Shown piece by piece: positions 20,480 through 32,101 of a DNA stretch of 64,000 bases. The position numbers and the translations under genes were made by a program. The notes under the pieces are model-generated. The model worked only from the letters and a program-made list of their open reading frames with translations. It made no database searches and was not told the DNA's origin. Where the stretch lies: the NCBI GenBank assembly GCA_039720395.1, contig CM077834.1, positions 5,786,607-5,850,606 on the forward strand, in the 5' to 3' direction. Every line of letters begins with the position of its first letter. Position 1 is the first letter of the stretch. The stretch is from Liquidambar formosana. Taxonomy: Eukaryota > Streptophyta > Magnoliopsida > Saxifragales > Altingiaceae.

Positions 20480-23400
20480 TAAAAATTATTTGTTGGAATG
20501 TTAGGGGTTTTAACAGTGTAGAGAGAAGAAGGAGGATTAAATCCTTTTGTAAGAAATGGAGGGGGGACATTATTGTGTTACAAGAATCCATGATTGAAGC
20601 TATTGATAGGATTATTATCAGAGATTTGTGGGCTGGTAGTTTCGTTCAGTCGGCTGAGTTGAGAGCTATTGGCACAGTGGGGGGTATTTTGATTATGTGG
20701 GATGGTAGAGTTTTATCCAAGATGGATGTGTTTGTGGGAACTTTTTCGGTTTCTTGTGTGTTCAAAAATGTCGATGATGGTTTTGAATGGGTTTTATTGG
20801 GAGTTTATGGTCCCAATGTTGATGCATTAAAGGCGTCGTTTTGGCTCGAATTGGAAGGTGTTAATGATAGATCGAGTCTTCCTTGGTGTGTGGTTGGAGA
20901 TTTTAACGTTGTGCGCTTTCCGAATGAGAAGAAAGATTGTTTGGTGGCATCGGCAGCTATGAGATTATTTTATGATTTTGTGAATTCCAATGATTTATTT
21001 GACCCTCCGTTAGTTGGTGGATGGTTTACTTGGTCAGATAATCAGGTTAACCTTTCTCTTTCAAGGTTGGATAGATTTCTTTTCTCTTATTCATGGGAAG
21101 AACATTTTCCTAGGGTTATTCAATCCGCTCTTCCTAGGTCGTTATCTGATCATGTTCCTTTATTCCTTGATAGTGAAGGTTTGAGAATTGTCAGACGTCC
21201 TTTTCGTTTTGAAAATATGTGGCTTGGAGAAGATGGTTTTGTTGATCTAGTTAAAAATTGGTGGGATTTTTTAATTCTAGTTATGTCTTTGCCAGGAAGT
21301 TAAAAGCTTTGAAAGATTTTTTGAAGGTGTGGAACAAAGAAGTGTTTGGTAATGTGAGAGAATCTATGGATAGAGTTTTGGATTTGATTCATTCTTATGA
21401 TGAGAAAGAGGGAGTGGATGGCTTATCAGAAGTGGAAAAAACTAGTAGAGTTGATGCCCAAGCAGAGTTTGCCAAGTTAGCTCGGTTAGAAGAAATAGTT
21501 GGAGGCAAAAATCTAGAGCTTTATGGTTGAAAAAAAGGGGATAAAAATACGAAATTTTTTCATAGAATGGCTAATGCTCATAAAAAGGTGAACTTTATTG
21601 GGAAACTTAAAGTTAATGGGCTTCTTGTGGATGATAAGGAAATTATTTCCAAAGAAATCGTTGATTTCTATGAAGAGGAGGACAGGAGACCTTTTGTTGA
21701 TGATTTGGAGTTTAACTCCATTGATAGTATGGATGTAGTCCTTTTGGTTAATACGTTTGAAAAAGTGGAGGTTTTGGAGGCTATTAATTCTCTTGGTGGG
21801 GATAAAGCACCCAGTCTGGATGGTATGTCTATCGCTTTTTTTAAGAAGTGTTGGTTGGTTATTAAAGATGATTTATTGAAGGTCTTTGGGGAATTTTTTG
21901 AATATGTTAAGTTTGAAAAAAGTCTTAATGCTACATTTATTATCCTTATTCCTAAGAAAGGTGAGGTGGTAGATGTTCGGGATTTTCGCCCTATTTCATT
22001 ACTTGGTAGTGTTTATAAGATTATTTCCAAGGTCTTGGCTTCTAGGCTTGCTAAAGTTCTGGGGACTCTAATTTCTCCTTCTCAGTTTACTTTTACTAGT
22101 GTGCGACAACTTGTGGATGTGGCTCTTGTTGCTAATGAATGTGTGGATTCTAGACTTAAAAGTGGGGTTCCGAGGGTTATGATTAAAATTGATTTAGAAA
22201 AGGCTTATGATCATGTCAATTGGAATTTCCTCATTTATATCCTTGAGAGAATGGGTTTTGGAGAGAAATGGTGCAAATGGATCTCTTGGTGTATCTCTAC
22301 TCCTTCTTTCTCGGTTTTGGTAAAAGGCACTCCTTATGGTTTCTTCTATGGTTCTAGGGGTATTCGTCAACGGGATCCCCTTTCTCCCTTATTATTCATT
22401 TTAATGATGGACGTGTTTAGTAAGTTTATTGCTATTGCTATGGAAGCTAATTTTTTGGAGGGTTTCTCAATTGGTGATGGTGGTAGTGGGTTTAGCAAGG
22501 TGTTGCACTTGCTTTTTGCTGATGATGCTCTTCTTTTTTGGGGTGTTGATAAAGATCAAATGCATAATTTAAGGGGTATTCTCCTTTGTTTAGAAGTGGT
22601 TTCTGGGCTCAAAGTTAATCTTGGTAAGACTCAGATTATTCTGGTGGGTAGGGTGGATAATATTACTTGTCTTGATTCCATTCTTGGTTGTAAGATCAGT
22701 TCTTTGCTGATTAGGTACCTTGGTCTTCCCTTGGGAGCACGCTTTAAAGATAAAAAAATTTGGGACCTCATGATGGAAAAAATTAAGAGGAGGCTTAGTG
22801 GGTGGACGAAAGGCTACCTCTCTAAAGGAGGTAAATTGACTTTTATTAAAAGTGTTTTCTCTCTAGTATCCCTACTTACTTTATATCTATTCACAAAATC
22901 CCTATATCAATGGCTAATAGAATTGAAAAACTTCAAGGGGTTTTTTTGTGGAATGTTGTGGGTGGGAAGTGTAAATTTCATCTTGTGAATTGGTATACTG
23001 TGTGTCTCTCAAAAGAAATGGGTGGTTTGGGTATTAGACCTATCTCTTATTTTAATCAAACTCTTATGGCTAAATGGCTTTGGAGATTTGGAAAGGGCGA
23101 TCAAGGTCTATAGCGTGATGTGGTTGTTTGGAAGTATGGTGTTTCTAGTGAAGGATGGTGGACTAAGGAAGTGAGAGGTTCTCATGCTGTGGGCCTTTGG
23201 AAAGCTATTATGCAAGGATTTGATGACTTTAAGAAGGAGATTGGTTTTAAAGTTGAAGATGGTAGTAGAGTGCGTTTTTGGAAGGATGATGTGGTGCTGT
23301 AATTTGCCTCTTATGTGTGAATTTCCTTTTTTGTTTGATATAGCCCAAGATAAGGAAGCTTTAGTTAAGGAGTATCTGGAAATTTTTAATGGTGGTATTT

Positions 23401-24107
23401 TGTGTACATCATCTTTGTGAGACGTTTTAATAATTGGGAATAGGAAAGTGTCTTACTTTTTTTTTTTTTTCAAGTGCTTTATGATTGTAAGATTTTGGTC
23501 GGTGAGAATGACTCCTTGGTGTGGCATAAGGACTCCAAAGGACTATTCTCCGTAAAATCTTTCTTCAATTCCTTAAGGTCATTAGGAATTCCTTTCTTAC
23601 CAGCTAAGAATATTTGGATTACTTTGGCTCCTTCCAAGGTGGTTTTTTTTTGTTGGTTGGTGGGTGGTAATAAATGTTTGACTCTGGATCACCTTATTGG
23701 AAGAAGATTGATTTTGCCTAATAGATGTATCTTGTGTAAAGAGAAGGCGGAAATGGTGGATCATCTCTTCATCCATTGCTTAGTGTCTAGAAGCCTTTGG
23801 ATGCTCATTTTCAATTTATTTGGTGTTCATTGGGCCCTTCCGTCTTCTACTTTTGATTCCTCTTGGTTTGGTGATTAAAAGGTGGCAATAAACAAGCTAA
23901 AGTACGTGGTTTAGAGAATGGCCCCCTTTGCTTTTTTTTTTGGTGTCTTTGGAGGGAGAGGAATCTTAGGACTTTTAAAGGGATTGAAAAATCAGTTATT
24001 GAGCTCAAGTCTGTGTTTGCTAAGAATATTTTTTGGTGGTATACTAGTTTTGCTAACATTAGCAATCCTTCTTTTGTTCACTTCCTTGATTCCCTAAAGT
24101 TATAAAG
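20480..24107 (+). pseudogene. LINE ORF2 remnant: endonuclease, reverse transcriptase, zf-RVT
   Basis: ORF2 nicks target DNA and primes reverse transcription there. The AP-type endonuclease shows ICWNVRG, VLQES (family ETK-like site changed), GVYGP, GDFNVV (20896) and LSDHVP (21144). The reverse transcriptase (about 21567-22990) shows IPKKGEVVDVRDFRPISLL, IKIDLEKAYDHVNW, RQRDPLSPLLFI and the catalytic FADD at 22515-22526. The C-terminal segment (23474-23878) has the zf-RVT pattern SVKSFF, IWITLAPSKVVFFCW and CILCKEKAEMVDHLFIHC. Frameshifts near 21295 and at an A-run near 21535, plus others after 22900, break the frame, so it is not functional. Confidence 0.9.
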
Positions 24108-24220
24108 GGGTCTTTCATTTATGCCTTTTCTTTTTGCTTTGTTCTTGTATATGTCTCATACACTTGTGCTTAGTCTCTTCTTTTTAATACAATTTTACTT
24201 CATCAAAAAAAATAAAAAAA

Positions 24221-25357
24221 TCGTACTCTGCCATATTACTACTAGTACTAGCACTAAAAGTGTCGGATAGTTCATCAAGTACAACCTCAGTCTCTTCTGC
24301 ATTTGTCACATCTTTCTTCTTCATTGCTTTAAATCCCTCTAGCTCTATTGCTACTTCTTTCATAGTGGGTCTTTCCTCCCCTTTTACTGATAAGCATCTC
24401 TCTGCTAACATAGCAACTTCTTTAAGCTGATCAATATTTTCCACATTTAGCACTTGACTGTCAAGAATTTCAGGCAAGCGATCCTCTTTCAAGCGAAGAA
24501 ATAAAATACGTTGCTAAATTTCTTTCTTCTTCAGGCCTTCTAAAGGAAAGTGCCATCTTTCCCGTTAGTAACTCTACAAGGACAACCCCAAAGCTATAAA
24601 CATCACTCTTTTCTGTCAACTGACTTGTATGGAAGTATTCAGGATCCAAGTATCCAAGTGTCCCTTGTACTAGTGTTGTTATTTGCGACTTATCCAGCGG
24701 AATCAACTTCGAAGCACCAAAATCAGAGATTTTTGCAATGTAATTGTCATCCACGAGTATGTTAGTAGTCTTCACATCTCTATGAACGATAGGAGTAGAA
24801 GCTGCAGAGTGCAAATACGAAAGCGCTCCCGCAATTTCTGTTGCTATCCTTAAACGAGTTTCCCATGGAATTGAATGGCATTCATTATGTATATGTTCAA
24901 AGAGGGTACCATTGGTTACAAATTCAAAGACTAATAAGGGAACTTGAGTCTCGAGGCAAAATCCCAATAGTTTTACCACATTCCTATGGTTAATTTGGGA
25001 GAGAACAACTAATTCATTGACGAACTTTTGAACTTGGCTCTCATCTCCTATTTTGGATCTCTTAATGGCAACTGTTGTGTTATCTGGTAATATTCCTTTG
25101 TAAACTGTTCCTTGGCCTCCTTGGCCTATGACTCTACTTTCGTGGTAGTTGTTTGTGGCCTTCTTAAGTTCTTCTGCAGTAAATATTTTAGCTCCACCTT
25201 CAACAGATCTTTCATGTTTGGAAAGTTGTTGTTGTAACATAAGGCCACCATTTTGCTGAAAGAATTTTTCCCTGAGTTTGGTGAGCTTTCTTCGCTTGAG
25301 TCCCCAATATAACCATGAACTTCCTAGTAATAGTAACTATGACGCTTGTGCAAACAC
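24221..25357 (-). pseudogene. WAK locus B exon 3: frameshifted kinase exon truncated by the LINE
   Basis: The exon starts after ACATAG at 25357. The kinase keeps [25 protein letters not shown] and GYLDPEYF. After SSLERGS the frame shifts to [16 protein letters not shown], matching [14 protein letters not shown] in locus C. The membrane-segment shift near 25330 separates exon start and kinase. The LINE tail abuts codons for NMAEYD. Confidence 0.9.
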
Positions 25358-26519
25358 CTATGTATACAAAGGATTAAATAAATATTAAAATATCACCACC
25401 GAGTAAAAAAAATTAGTTGTGCATAGAATTCTAGTCATTCTTGATGTAACAGCATTTTCTTACTCTCCTATATTGGTTGCCGACAATGTCTAAGATGGAT
25501 TTTTAATATAGCACTAGACACCTTCTTAGTGAGGTGTCTTTGGACTCAGGGCCTACAAGGACAAATCTGTGAGACTAGCTAATGGGCTAAGCCAAAACAG
25601 ACAAGTACATTGAAGTGGGGGTTAAGCCACGTCTAACAGGTTTTAAGTTTAAGTAACCCCAAAACAAAAGATTTCGTAGAATTATAATATGTTGATTAGT
25701 GCTTATTACATGTTACCAGAAATGCAAAGCAAAAAGTCATATGTTAGTGTGGATTCAATAAAATATTGAGCTGATACGGAATTGAAAATTTCGATCTCTT
25801 TTTGTTTGTCAATTTTATTTTATTTTTCAAAATAAAAGATTCAAGTTAAAGAGAGCAGAACCGAGAATAGAGAGGAAAGAAGACTGCAACTTATTTTTCT
25901 TTTCCTTCTAAACAATTTTTTTTTTTTTTTCCCCTTAGTCTCTTGTGACCTCCTATAAACTTTTCTTTCTTCTTGGGGGTTTGGGACAACAAATGTAAAT
26001 TGAAGCATGCCTTAGGGGTAGAACTTGCGCGGCCCATTGGACCCACCAAGAATCGAAGGGCTTTCGATTCAAGAAAACATCAGAATCCACACTAACATTG
26101 TAACATATGATGGATACAAAGTCATATGTCAGTGTGGATTCAACAAAAGTAAACTCACCTACCAAGAACTTGTGCGGCCCATTGGACCCACCAGTTCTAT
26201 TCTCTCTCTCTCTCTCTCTCTCCTTTTGTTTTTTTTTTTTTTTTTTTTTTTGGCCAAGGACAGTTTTACTCTCAGCTTTTATTTTATAACACTCCATCAT
26301 GTTTGGGAAAATGACACTTTTTATTGTTTCGTCAATCAACTGTTTTGATTTTTGACAGAAAATAATCATGTACAATGCAAATGATCTACTCATAAGATTT
26401 TTAGAACGAAAATGCTCTAGTAATAAAGACAATTTCACCATTTTACGAACATATAATAAGAGTTAAATACATTCTTAAAACACAAATATGTTAAAGTGTT
26501 TAAAAATAAAATAGAAAGA

Positions 26520-26625
26520 ATGCTAAGTTTTTACGAGAGAAAGATTCGAACCTAGACGATAAACTAGTCACACCCCAAACCCACCTGGTACCACTAGTCC
26601 ATGAGGGCCAGTGGCAGCTTTCAAC
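26520..26625 (-). mobile_element. tRNA-derived SINE-like sequence
   Basis: On the minus strand an A-box-like tggactagtggtacc is followed about 50 bp later by a B box, GGTTCGAATC, identical to the tRNA T-arm motif. There is no complete cloverleaf, so it is a SINE head or tRNA relic rather than a tRNA gene. Confidence 0.5.
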
Positions 26626-26929
26626 TACTTTCATGACCTTATTCCATCCTCCTCACATAACTACATAAGTGACAGACAATGCAGCGGACCTTGCAATGGG
26701 CCTTGCAATGGTTTTTCTAACGTTCGAAACTCAAGATCATACTAGTTTTAAATGAACAAATAAATGATATTTCATAAATCTTAACTATAAAATTAATTTT
26801 TCAAATAAGTTTTGTTTTTGGTCTGTACGTAATATTTTATCAGTATTAAGAGTATAATAATCTTTCACGACATTAACAAATTGTAAAAGAACATATATAT
26901 ATATAACGGAAATATATGTTTGTTTTTTT

Positions 26930-27020
26930 TTTAGATACAATGGGAGGGTTTCAAATCCTTAACCTATCTTACACTTTCCTTTTACTCCATCCTTCCTCAC
27001 CACTAAACTAGCTAGTCCCT
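26930..27020 (-). mobile_element. tRNA-derived SINE-like sequence
   Basis: Same family as 43905-43994 and 59710-59800 (acaatgggagggtttcaaatcc through caccactaaactagc). On the minus strand A-box-like and B-box-like motifs occur in tRNA order. Confidence 0.55.
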
Positions 27021-27249
27021 AATGACTTCAACGAAAATGCTTTTCCTTTTCGAAAGATTTCCTTTCTCAATTTTGAATCCAATTAATATGTCAATGGCTT
27101 TCAGGGAACCAGTGGAAAAATTAAGGGGCCATATTTTGTTTCAAAATAAAAAAGAGTTGTGATGTACTCCGTACACGTTATTCACTTTTTCTTAATATCC
27201 AAGAAACCTAGCATTAGTACTCAAGGTGGGGTGTAGAAAATACACTTAC

Positions 27250-27426
27250 CAAGGGCAACTTGAATCGCTTTGAATGGATTGGGATTCGCAACACATCCAT
27301 TTCCAAGTCTTCTACCATCGCCGTGGTAACCCTTGGGACAATGACAAAAATAATTTCCCACTTCATTAACACACTGTGCTTTTTGGACACATTGGTTCAA
27401 GCTTGAGCTCTTACACTCATCAATGT
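27250..27426 (-). pseudogene. WAK locus B exon 2: calcium-binding EGF module (open)
   Basis: This exon is 177 bp, one codon longer than in A and C. It encodes DIDECKSSSLNQC, CVNEVGNYFCHC and KGYHGDG, with acceptor CTTCCAG and donor GTAAGTG. Phase 1 is kept. Confidence 0.85.
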
Positions 27427-27673
27427 CTGGAAGATAAGCAAGTCGATTAAAAAGATCAAAAGCCCATCACAAAACTAAGCTGAGCACTTGTAAGTAATAC
27501 AATCCAAATTCCTAATGAAACCCAACAAAAAGAATGAAATGAAATATATATATATATATATGATAAAGTTTAGGTGAGCACGTACTAATACCTACATTGG
27601 GATTATACCTCACGCATTAGTGGGTTATATCCAATGCACGGGTACAACGTGCTCCCCCGACGGAGATCGTTAC

Positions 27674-28544
27674 CTTGGCAATCATGGAGATAGGGGTTCC
27701 CTTGGTAGCCTTTCTGGCACTGGCAACGATAACCGTATCCGTTGTCGTTTTCACGGCACTTACTGTTTCCTTTACATGCATAAGTCGTCTGATTCCTTCG
27801 AGCTACTTGGCATGATGTCTCCTCCCCAATAGCCCAATCAAGCACCAACGGAAGCTTATCTTTGCTCCGTAGTTTATCAACATAATCTGCCGAAAATTTG
27901 AACTCTTTTTCCTCAACTACAAAGGCATAGCTACAAGAACTGGACACCGATGTAACCGAGTAATCGCTGCTAAAGATTGATAATGCCACAGTAATACCCC
28001 AGAGTTTTTTAGGGATGACCATCTCGCAACAGCCATTGCCTGAGCAAGACTCGTCTTCAAAATTAGTGTCGTTGCAAAGCAACTTGCACTCTGTCGAGTA
28101 GTAGTGGCCGTCTCTGAAACCTGTGATGCCCGCAGAAGTGTTACAACCGATGGCGAAGAATTTGTTGAGGGTATTAGAGATGTAGAATCTTGACAAGGCC
28201 CAGTCTTGTGGTAGGCTGTTCAGTTGTGTATCTTTGGGATCAGAACAAAGGCGGCCTATGAGCTGCAAGATCCGCAGCTGACCGTCGAGCGAAATGCTGG
28301 TAACCTCCTCGTCGGTCATCCTAAAAAACGGTTTGGGAGGGTTGAGTGAGTGGTTGCAAGTGATAAGGAAGGATTCATTTAGGTAACAGCCTTCCTTGGT
28401 GCCGAATGGGTATGGGATACTTACATTCCCACATCTGTCCGGGCATCCAGGCTTGGAATATTGCGATGTTGCTGCTGGTGCTGCAGTGGTTGCTAAGACC
28501 AACCCAACCAGCAGGAGTTGCAGAAGCATTCCTTTTGAAACCAT
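27674..28544 (-). pseudogene. WAK locus B exon 1: signal peptide and ectodomain (open)
   Basis: It starts MVSKGMLLQLLLVGLVLATT (signal peptide). Then come [20 protein letters not shown] (GUB_WAK), [30 protein letters not shown] and an EGF module ending YLHDCQ at donor AAG/GTAAC. The 871 bp keep phase 1. It is open throughout, so decay of this locus is confined to exon 3. Just inside intron 1 (about 27597-27660) is a short repeat also seen at 50212-50284. Confidence 0.87.
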
Positions 28545-28934
28545 TTTGATGAGAAGTTTTCGCAGATGACTTCCCTATGGATGCTGGTCCTGTTCCTATA
28601 GTAATTAGCTAGTCGAACAGAACTCCAACCTCTTCTTCTTTTCTTTTCCTTTTTTTTTTCTTCACAAACGATGGAAGAGATTGAATTAGTAGGGAGTAAT
28701 AGAAAAGGGCAAGTACCTGGAAGACTAACTCATCATTCATATATAATAATGAATTAATGATATAATAATAAGAAAGTTAAGTGAACATATGATATAATAA
28801 TGAGAAAGATGGACCCATCAGAAGACTTAAGGCAGAGTAATAATTCATAGATATGATGACAGATGGACATGTGAGAAGACTTTGATTCAGTGGGGGAATC
28901 CAAGGAATATTTTCGTTTGCTTATCAAAAAGATA
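28545..28934. other. Upstream region of WAK locus B
   Basis: Non-coding and AT-rich, with repeated gatataataa phrases (about 28735-28800). The 5' leader conserved between A and C is not recognisable here. No promoter element stands out. Confidence 0.5.
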
Positions 28935-29672
28935 AAGGGTAAAATACATTTACACCCTTTGTGTTTACTGACTATTATATTGACCTCTCCTATCTTTTTT
29001 GAAATTACACTACCCTCTCTTACTTTAGAAAATAATATACACATTCCTCCATCCGTTAATCAGCAGTTTAGAAGGTTAACGGATATTGCTGATGTCATGT
29101 AAAAAAGGGGCTAAAATACCCATTTTACCCTTAGGCAGTGTTTGGTTGGAGGGTTTCATTCCTGGGAAAGGGGTTTCATTTCTGATTCCCATGTTTGGTA
29201 CCACTTTTTTCCCAGGTAAGTTCCATTCCCGTGTTATTGAGATTCCCACAAAAGGTGGGAAAGCCAATATCAAGCTCAACGTGGGTTTGCATTTAGAATC
29301 CTGGGAATAGTTTTATAATAAAATAAAATACCAAGCGTGCCCTTGTATATGAGGAGTAACAAATTTTAATTCCATCTCATATCCCTTTCCTCATCCCAAA
29401 AACACGATCCAGAGAAGAAGCCCTCACTACTGTTCACATCATCGTCACTCTCTTCTCACCCACAATCTAGTGACATCGCCGGCGAGGGAGAGCATATTGG
29501 CGGCCGTGGTAGGGGCACAACTGTAACGACATCGTCGATGAGGGAGAGAAGATCGGTAGCCATAGCGGAGGTAGGAATCCAGCGACGTCGCCATCCCTCG
29601 ACTCGTCGTCCTCAGCCTCCAACTCTTCTCCGCCGACTTTGACCCCACCAACATTGAACCCGTCTGTGTAAG

Positions 29673-29705
<33 letters not shown>

Positions 29706-29756
29706 GAATGTTGATTGGAAGATGGTGATCAGTGTTGATTGGAAGATGGTGATCAG

Positions 29757-29808
<52 letters not shown>

Positions 29809-31717
29809 TGTTGATTGGAAGATGGTGATCAGAAAAATACACAAATCTGAAGTACAAATCGTAGTGGTGCCGGTACAGGAGGCAACGATTGGGACCTAGA
29901 TCGAAGAACGCAGCCATGGTTGCTGCTTGATCTTCATGCTGCTTGTTCTCCGTGCCTCTTATTTATTTATTTATTTATTTATTATTTATTTATTTATTTA
30001 TTTTTAAGATCTGAATCTTGTTTCCAACCGTAGCAGCCATGGCTATTGCTGCTGCTTCTTCTTCATGCCATTTTTTTTGTTTTTTTGGTTTCTTCAATTT
30101 ATTGTGTCTGACCTTGATCTTGAAGATTGAATCGTTCTCTCAGCTTGGTTCGTATGTTTGATCTCCTCAAGCATTAGGGTGGATGAGGTGCACTGTCGTA
30201 AGGTTCTTGAAGATCGAATTGTTTATGAAGAAATGGTATTGGTGGATCTGAAATATGATTTTGGTAAAGTTAAGGGTAGTATGGGAATTTACTATATTTG
30301 GGAATTAGTTTCCTATCCAACCAAACGTAGGAATGGGAATGTTAAGAAGGAATCCTACTTTCCATTACTACAAACCAAACATAGGAATGAGTATCAATAC
30401 CAAACATTCCCATTCCCAAGTAATGGGTCATTCCCAGGACTCACATTCCCATTCCCCGAACCAAACACACCCTTATTGAAACCAAAACGCTGCGTTTGGC
30501 GTGGAGGCTATGTTTGGGTTTGATGGGTTTGTCGATGATGGCATTCATTTCTAAGGACCCAAAACATAACACAACCAAAAAAAAAATAAAAAATAAAAAA
30601 AATAGAGCATCGCATGAAGAAGAAGAAGAAGAAGAAGAGAAAAAGAAGTAGTAGCACACATGGCTACCACCAGCATTTTTTTTTTTTTTTCAATGCCATT
30701 TTCCCAACCAACTCCATTTTTTATGGCGAAGAAGCACGAAGAAGAAGCAACAGTTCAAAAAAAAAATTTTGCCCCCTGTTGGAACAGCCTCGAACGCCAG
30801 CCAACTCCATTTTCTCCAACGAAGAAGCACGAAGAAGAAGCAACAGCTCAAAAAATTTTTTTTGCCCCCTATTGCAATAGCCTCGAACGTCGGCGACGCT
30901 CAGGTCTAACGCCGTCCTCTTCCCTCCTCTTCTCTTCTCTTCCTTTTTTTTTTCTTTTCCTTTGCTCATCAAATTTGCGTAGGATGACAACCAATACCGA
31001 GATCTAGTTTGACGGCGAGTTTTTTTCCGGCGAGTGGGGGGAGGCACAAGGGTTTGAGAGGAAAAAAAAAAAAAGAAAAGAAAAGAAAAAAAGAAGAAGA
31101 TGAAAACATAGGGGAGAAAGAAGGATGACGAGAGGGAGGAGCTGTGGTGATGGGCTTTCGGTAATAGGGGGGGAGGCACGAGGGTTTGAGAGAAAAAAAA
31201 AATGAAAGAAGAAAGAAAGAAAGAAAGAAGATGAAAACAAAGGGGAGAAGGAAGGATGACGAGAGGGAAGAGCTTCGGCCCCTCATATTGCTGCTGTTGC
31301 TTCTTCTCTTCTTCTTCTCCGTGCGTTTTTTTTTTTCTTTGTTCAATTTGCTCCTTTTCAGGTTTTTTTGTTGGAAAAACAAGGGTATGGCCGGAGTGCT
31401 GCCGCTACTTCTTCTCTTCTTCTTCGTGCTTTTTTATTTCTTTTTTTTTGCTTTGTTCAATCTCTGATGTAGATCTAGGGTGGCTGTGCATCTTCAGTGG
31501 AGATGACGGCGAAAGCTTCTCCGGCCCTTTCTCTTGTCGCTACTGCTTCTTCTCTTCTTCTTCTTCTTGCAAATTAAATTTTTTTTTTACTATGTTTTAA
31601 TAGAAAGGCATTTTCGTCATTTCACATTTCCGTTCACTCGATTAACTTTGCCGTTCTGACAAGGGAGGTCAGTGTAATTTCAAAAAGTATAAGGGAAGTC
31701 AGTGTAATAGTCAGTAA
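28935..31717. mobile_element. Composite TIR element hosting a PIF/Harbinger element and satellite-like repeats
   Basis: The left end (tttactgactattatattgacc, then tttttgaaattacact) pairs with the complement of the right end (about 31640-31712). Within it lie a Harbinger-like element (29134-30472), two about 100-bp tandem units (about 30715-30890, gaagcacgaagaagaagcaac), two about 133-bp tandem units (about 31030-31270, gggaggcacaagggtttgag) and T/A-rich tracts. Long open frames here are low-complexity K-, R-, S- or F-rich and not genes. The right boundary abuts a truncated foldback MITE. Confidence 0.65.
29134..30472. mobile_element. PIF/Harbinger-like non-autonomous element
   Basis: Ends ggcagtgtttggttgg and the complement of ccaaacacaccc, flanked by TTA at 29131-29133 and 30473-30475. 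It contains (TA)n at about 29680-29705 and 29760-29805 around a duplicated gaatgttgattggaagatgg unit, and many gggaatgggaatg-type motifs near the right end. No transposase. Confidence 0.7.
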
Positions 31718-32101
31718 ACTACTCTAAGTTTTCCTTAATTTACATTTTTTAAGATTTTATGAAAAATTTAAAAGGCTTATATTAAAATTAGCTGCTTTGT
31801 CCATTAGAAAATATCGTTTTGAACAACTTTGTAAAAAAAAGTTTTTCCATAATTTATCATTTAAGTGGACTTTTTGGCCATTTACAATCTCTATTTCATT
31901 TTTCATGAAAAATGGCCAAAAAGTCTACTTAAATAACAGATTTTGGAAAAAAATTTGGTAATAAAATTGTCCAGAATGATGATTTCTGACAAACTATGTA
32001 ATTAGTTTTTGTAGAAACTTTTTATATTTTTCATAAAACCTTAAAAAATGTAAACAAGATGGGGGGTTTAAAGTATTTTATGTGGTGGGAATAGCCTGGC
32101 C
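31718..32101. mobile_element. Foldback MULE-type MITE, left end truncated
   Basis: The right terminus tatgtggtgggaatagcctgg matches the copy at 6948-7357. Internal arms pair around tttcatttttcatgaaaaatgg near 31900. The first roughly 28 bases of the left terminus are missing, replaced by the end of the composite element. Confidence 0.75.

Larger units (their letters stand above)
17481..24220 (+). mobile_element. L1-type LINE, 6.7 kb, with poly(A) tail
   Basis: This is a full-length-looking non-LTR retrotransposon: leader, ORF1, ORF2 (endonuclease, reverse transcriptase, zinc-binding C-terminal domain), then a 3' end aattttacttcatc and an A-rich tail (24205-24220). An imperfect 11-bp duplication flanks it: ttgtactttgc (17470-17480) and tcgtactctgc (24221-24231), 9 of 11 matching. 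Several frameshifts and stops show that it is old and inactive. It lies antisense to the WAK gene it interrupts. Confidence 0.92.
25358..27249. other. Intron 2 of WAK locus B with repeat insertions
   Basis: About 25480-25640 is absent from the other loci. 26021-26190 holds a direct repeat of 29-30 bp (gcggcccattggacccacca twice) around an imperfect palindrome (aatccacactaac and complement), followed by a CT/T-rich tract. About 26520-26625 and 26930-27020 are SINE-like. The rest aligns loosely with the introns of A and C. Confidence 0.6.
17396..28544 (-). pseudogene. WAK locus B: frameshifted receptor kinase gene carrying a LINE in its last exon
   Basis: Exons are read right to left: 28544-27674, 27426-27250, and 25357 down to 24221, with the last residues resuming at 17480 beyond the LINE. 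Exons 1 and 2 are open with correct GT-AG sites. Exon 3 has a 1-nt insertion in the membrane segment (about 25330) and another in the kinase (about 24495, ctttcaagcg versus ctttcagtg in A and C), each breaking the frame. The C-terminus after the LINE also carries a small internal duplication and ends differently. The ectodomain differs from A and C throughout, so B is the more diverged paralogue. It cannot encode a full receptor. Exons 1-2 could still yield a secreted ectodomain. Confidence 0.9.

Noticed and set aside
26520..26625. Possible tRNA gene on the minus strand
   Set aside because: B box is good but no full cloverleaf or anticodon arm could be folded by eye. SINE or tRNA relic is the better reading.
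30614..31600. Several overlapping 70-150 codon open frames on both strands
   Set aside because: Lysine/arginine-, serine- or phenylalanine-rich translations of A/G and T/C tracts inside a composite transposon. No domain and no codon-level conservation.
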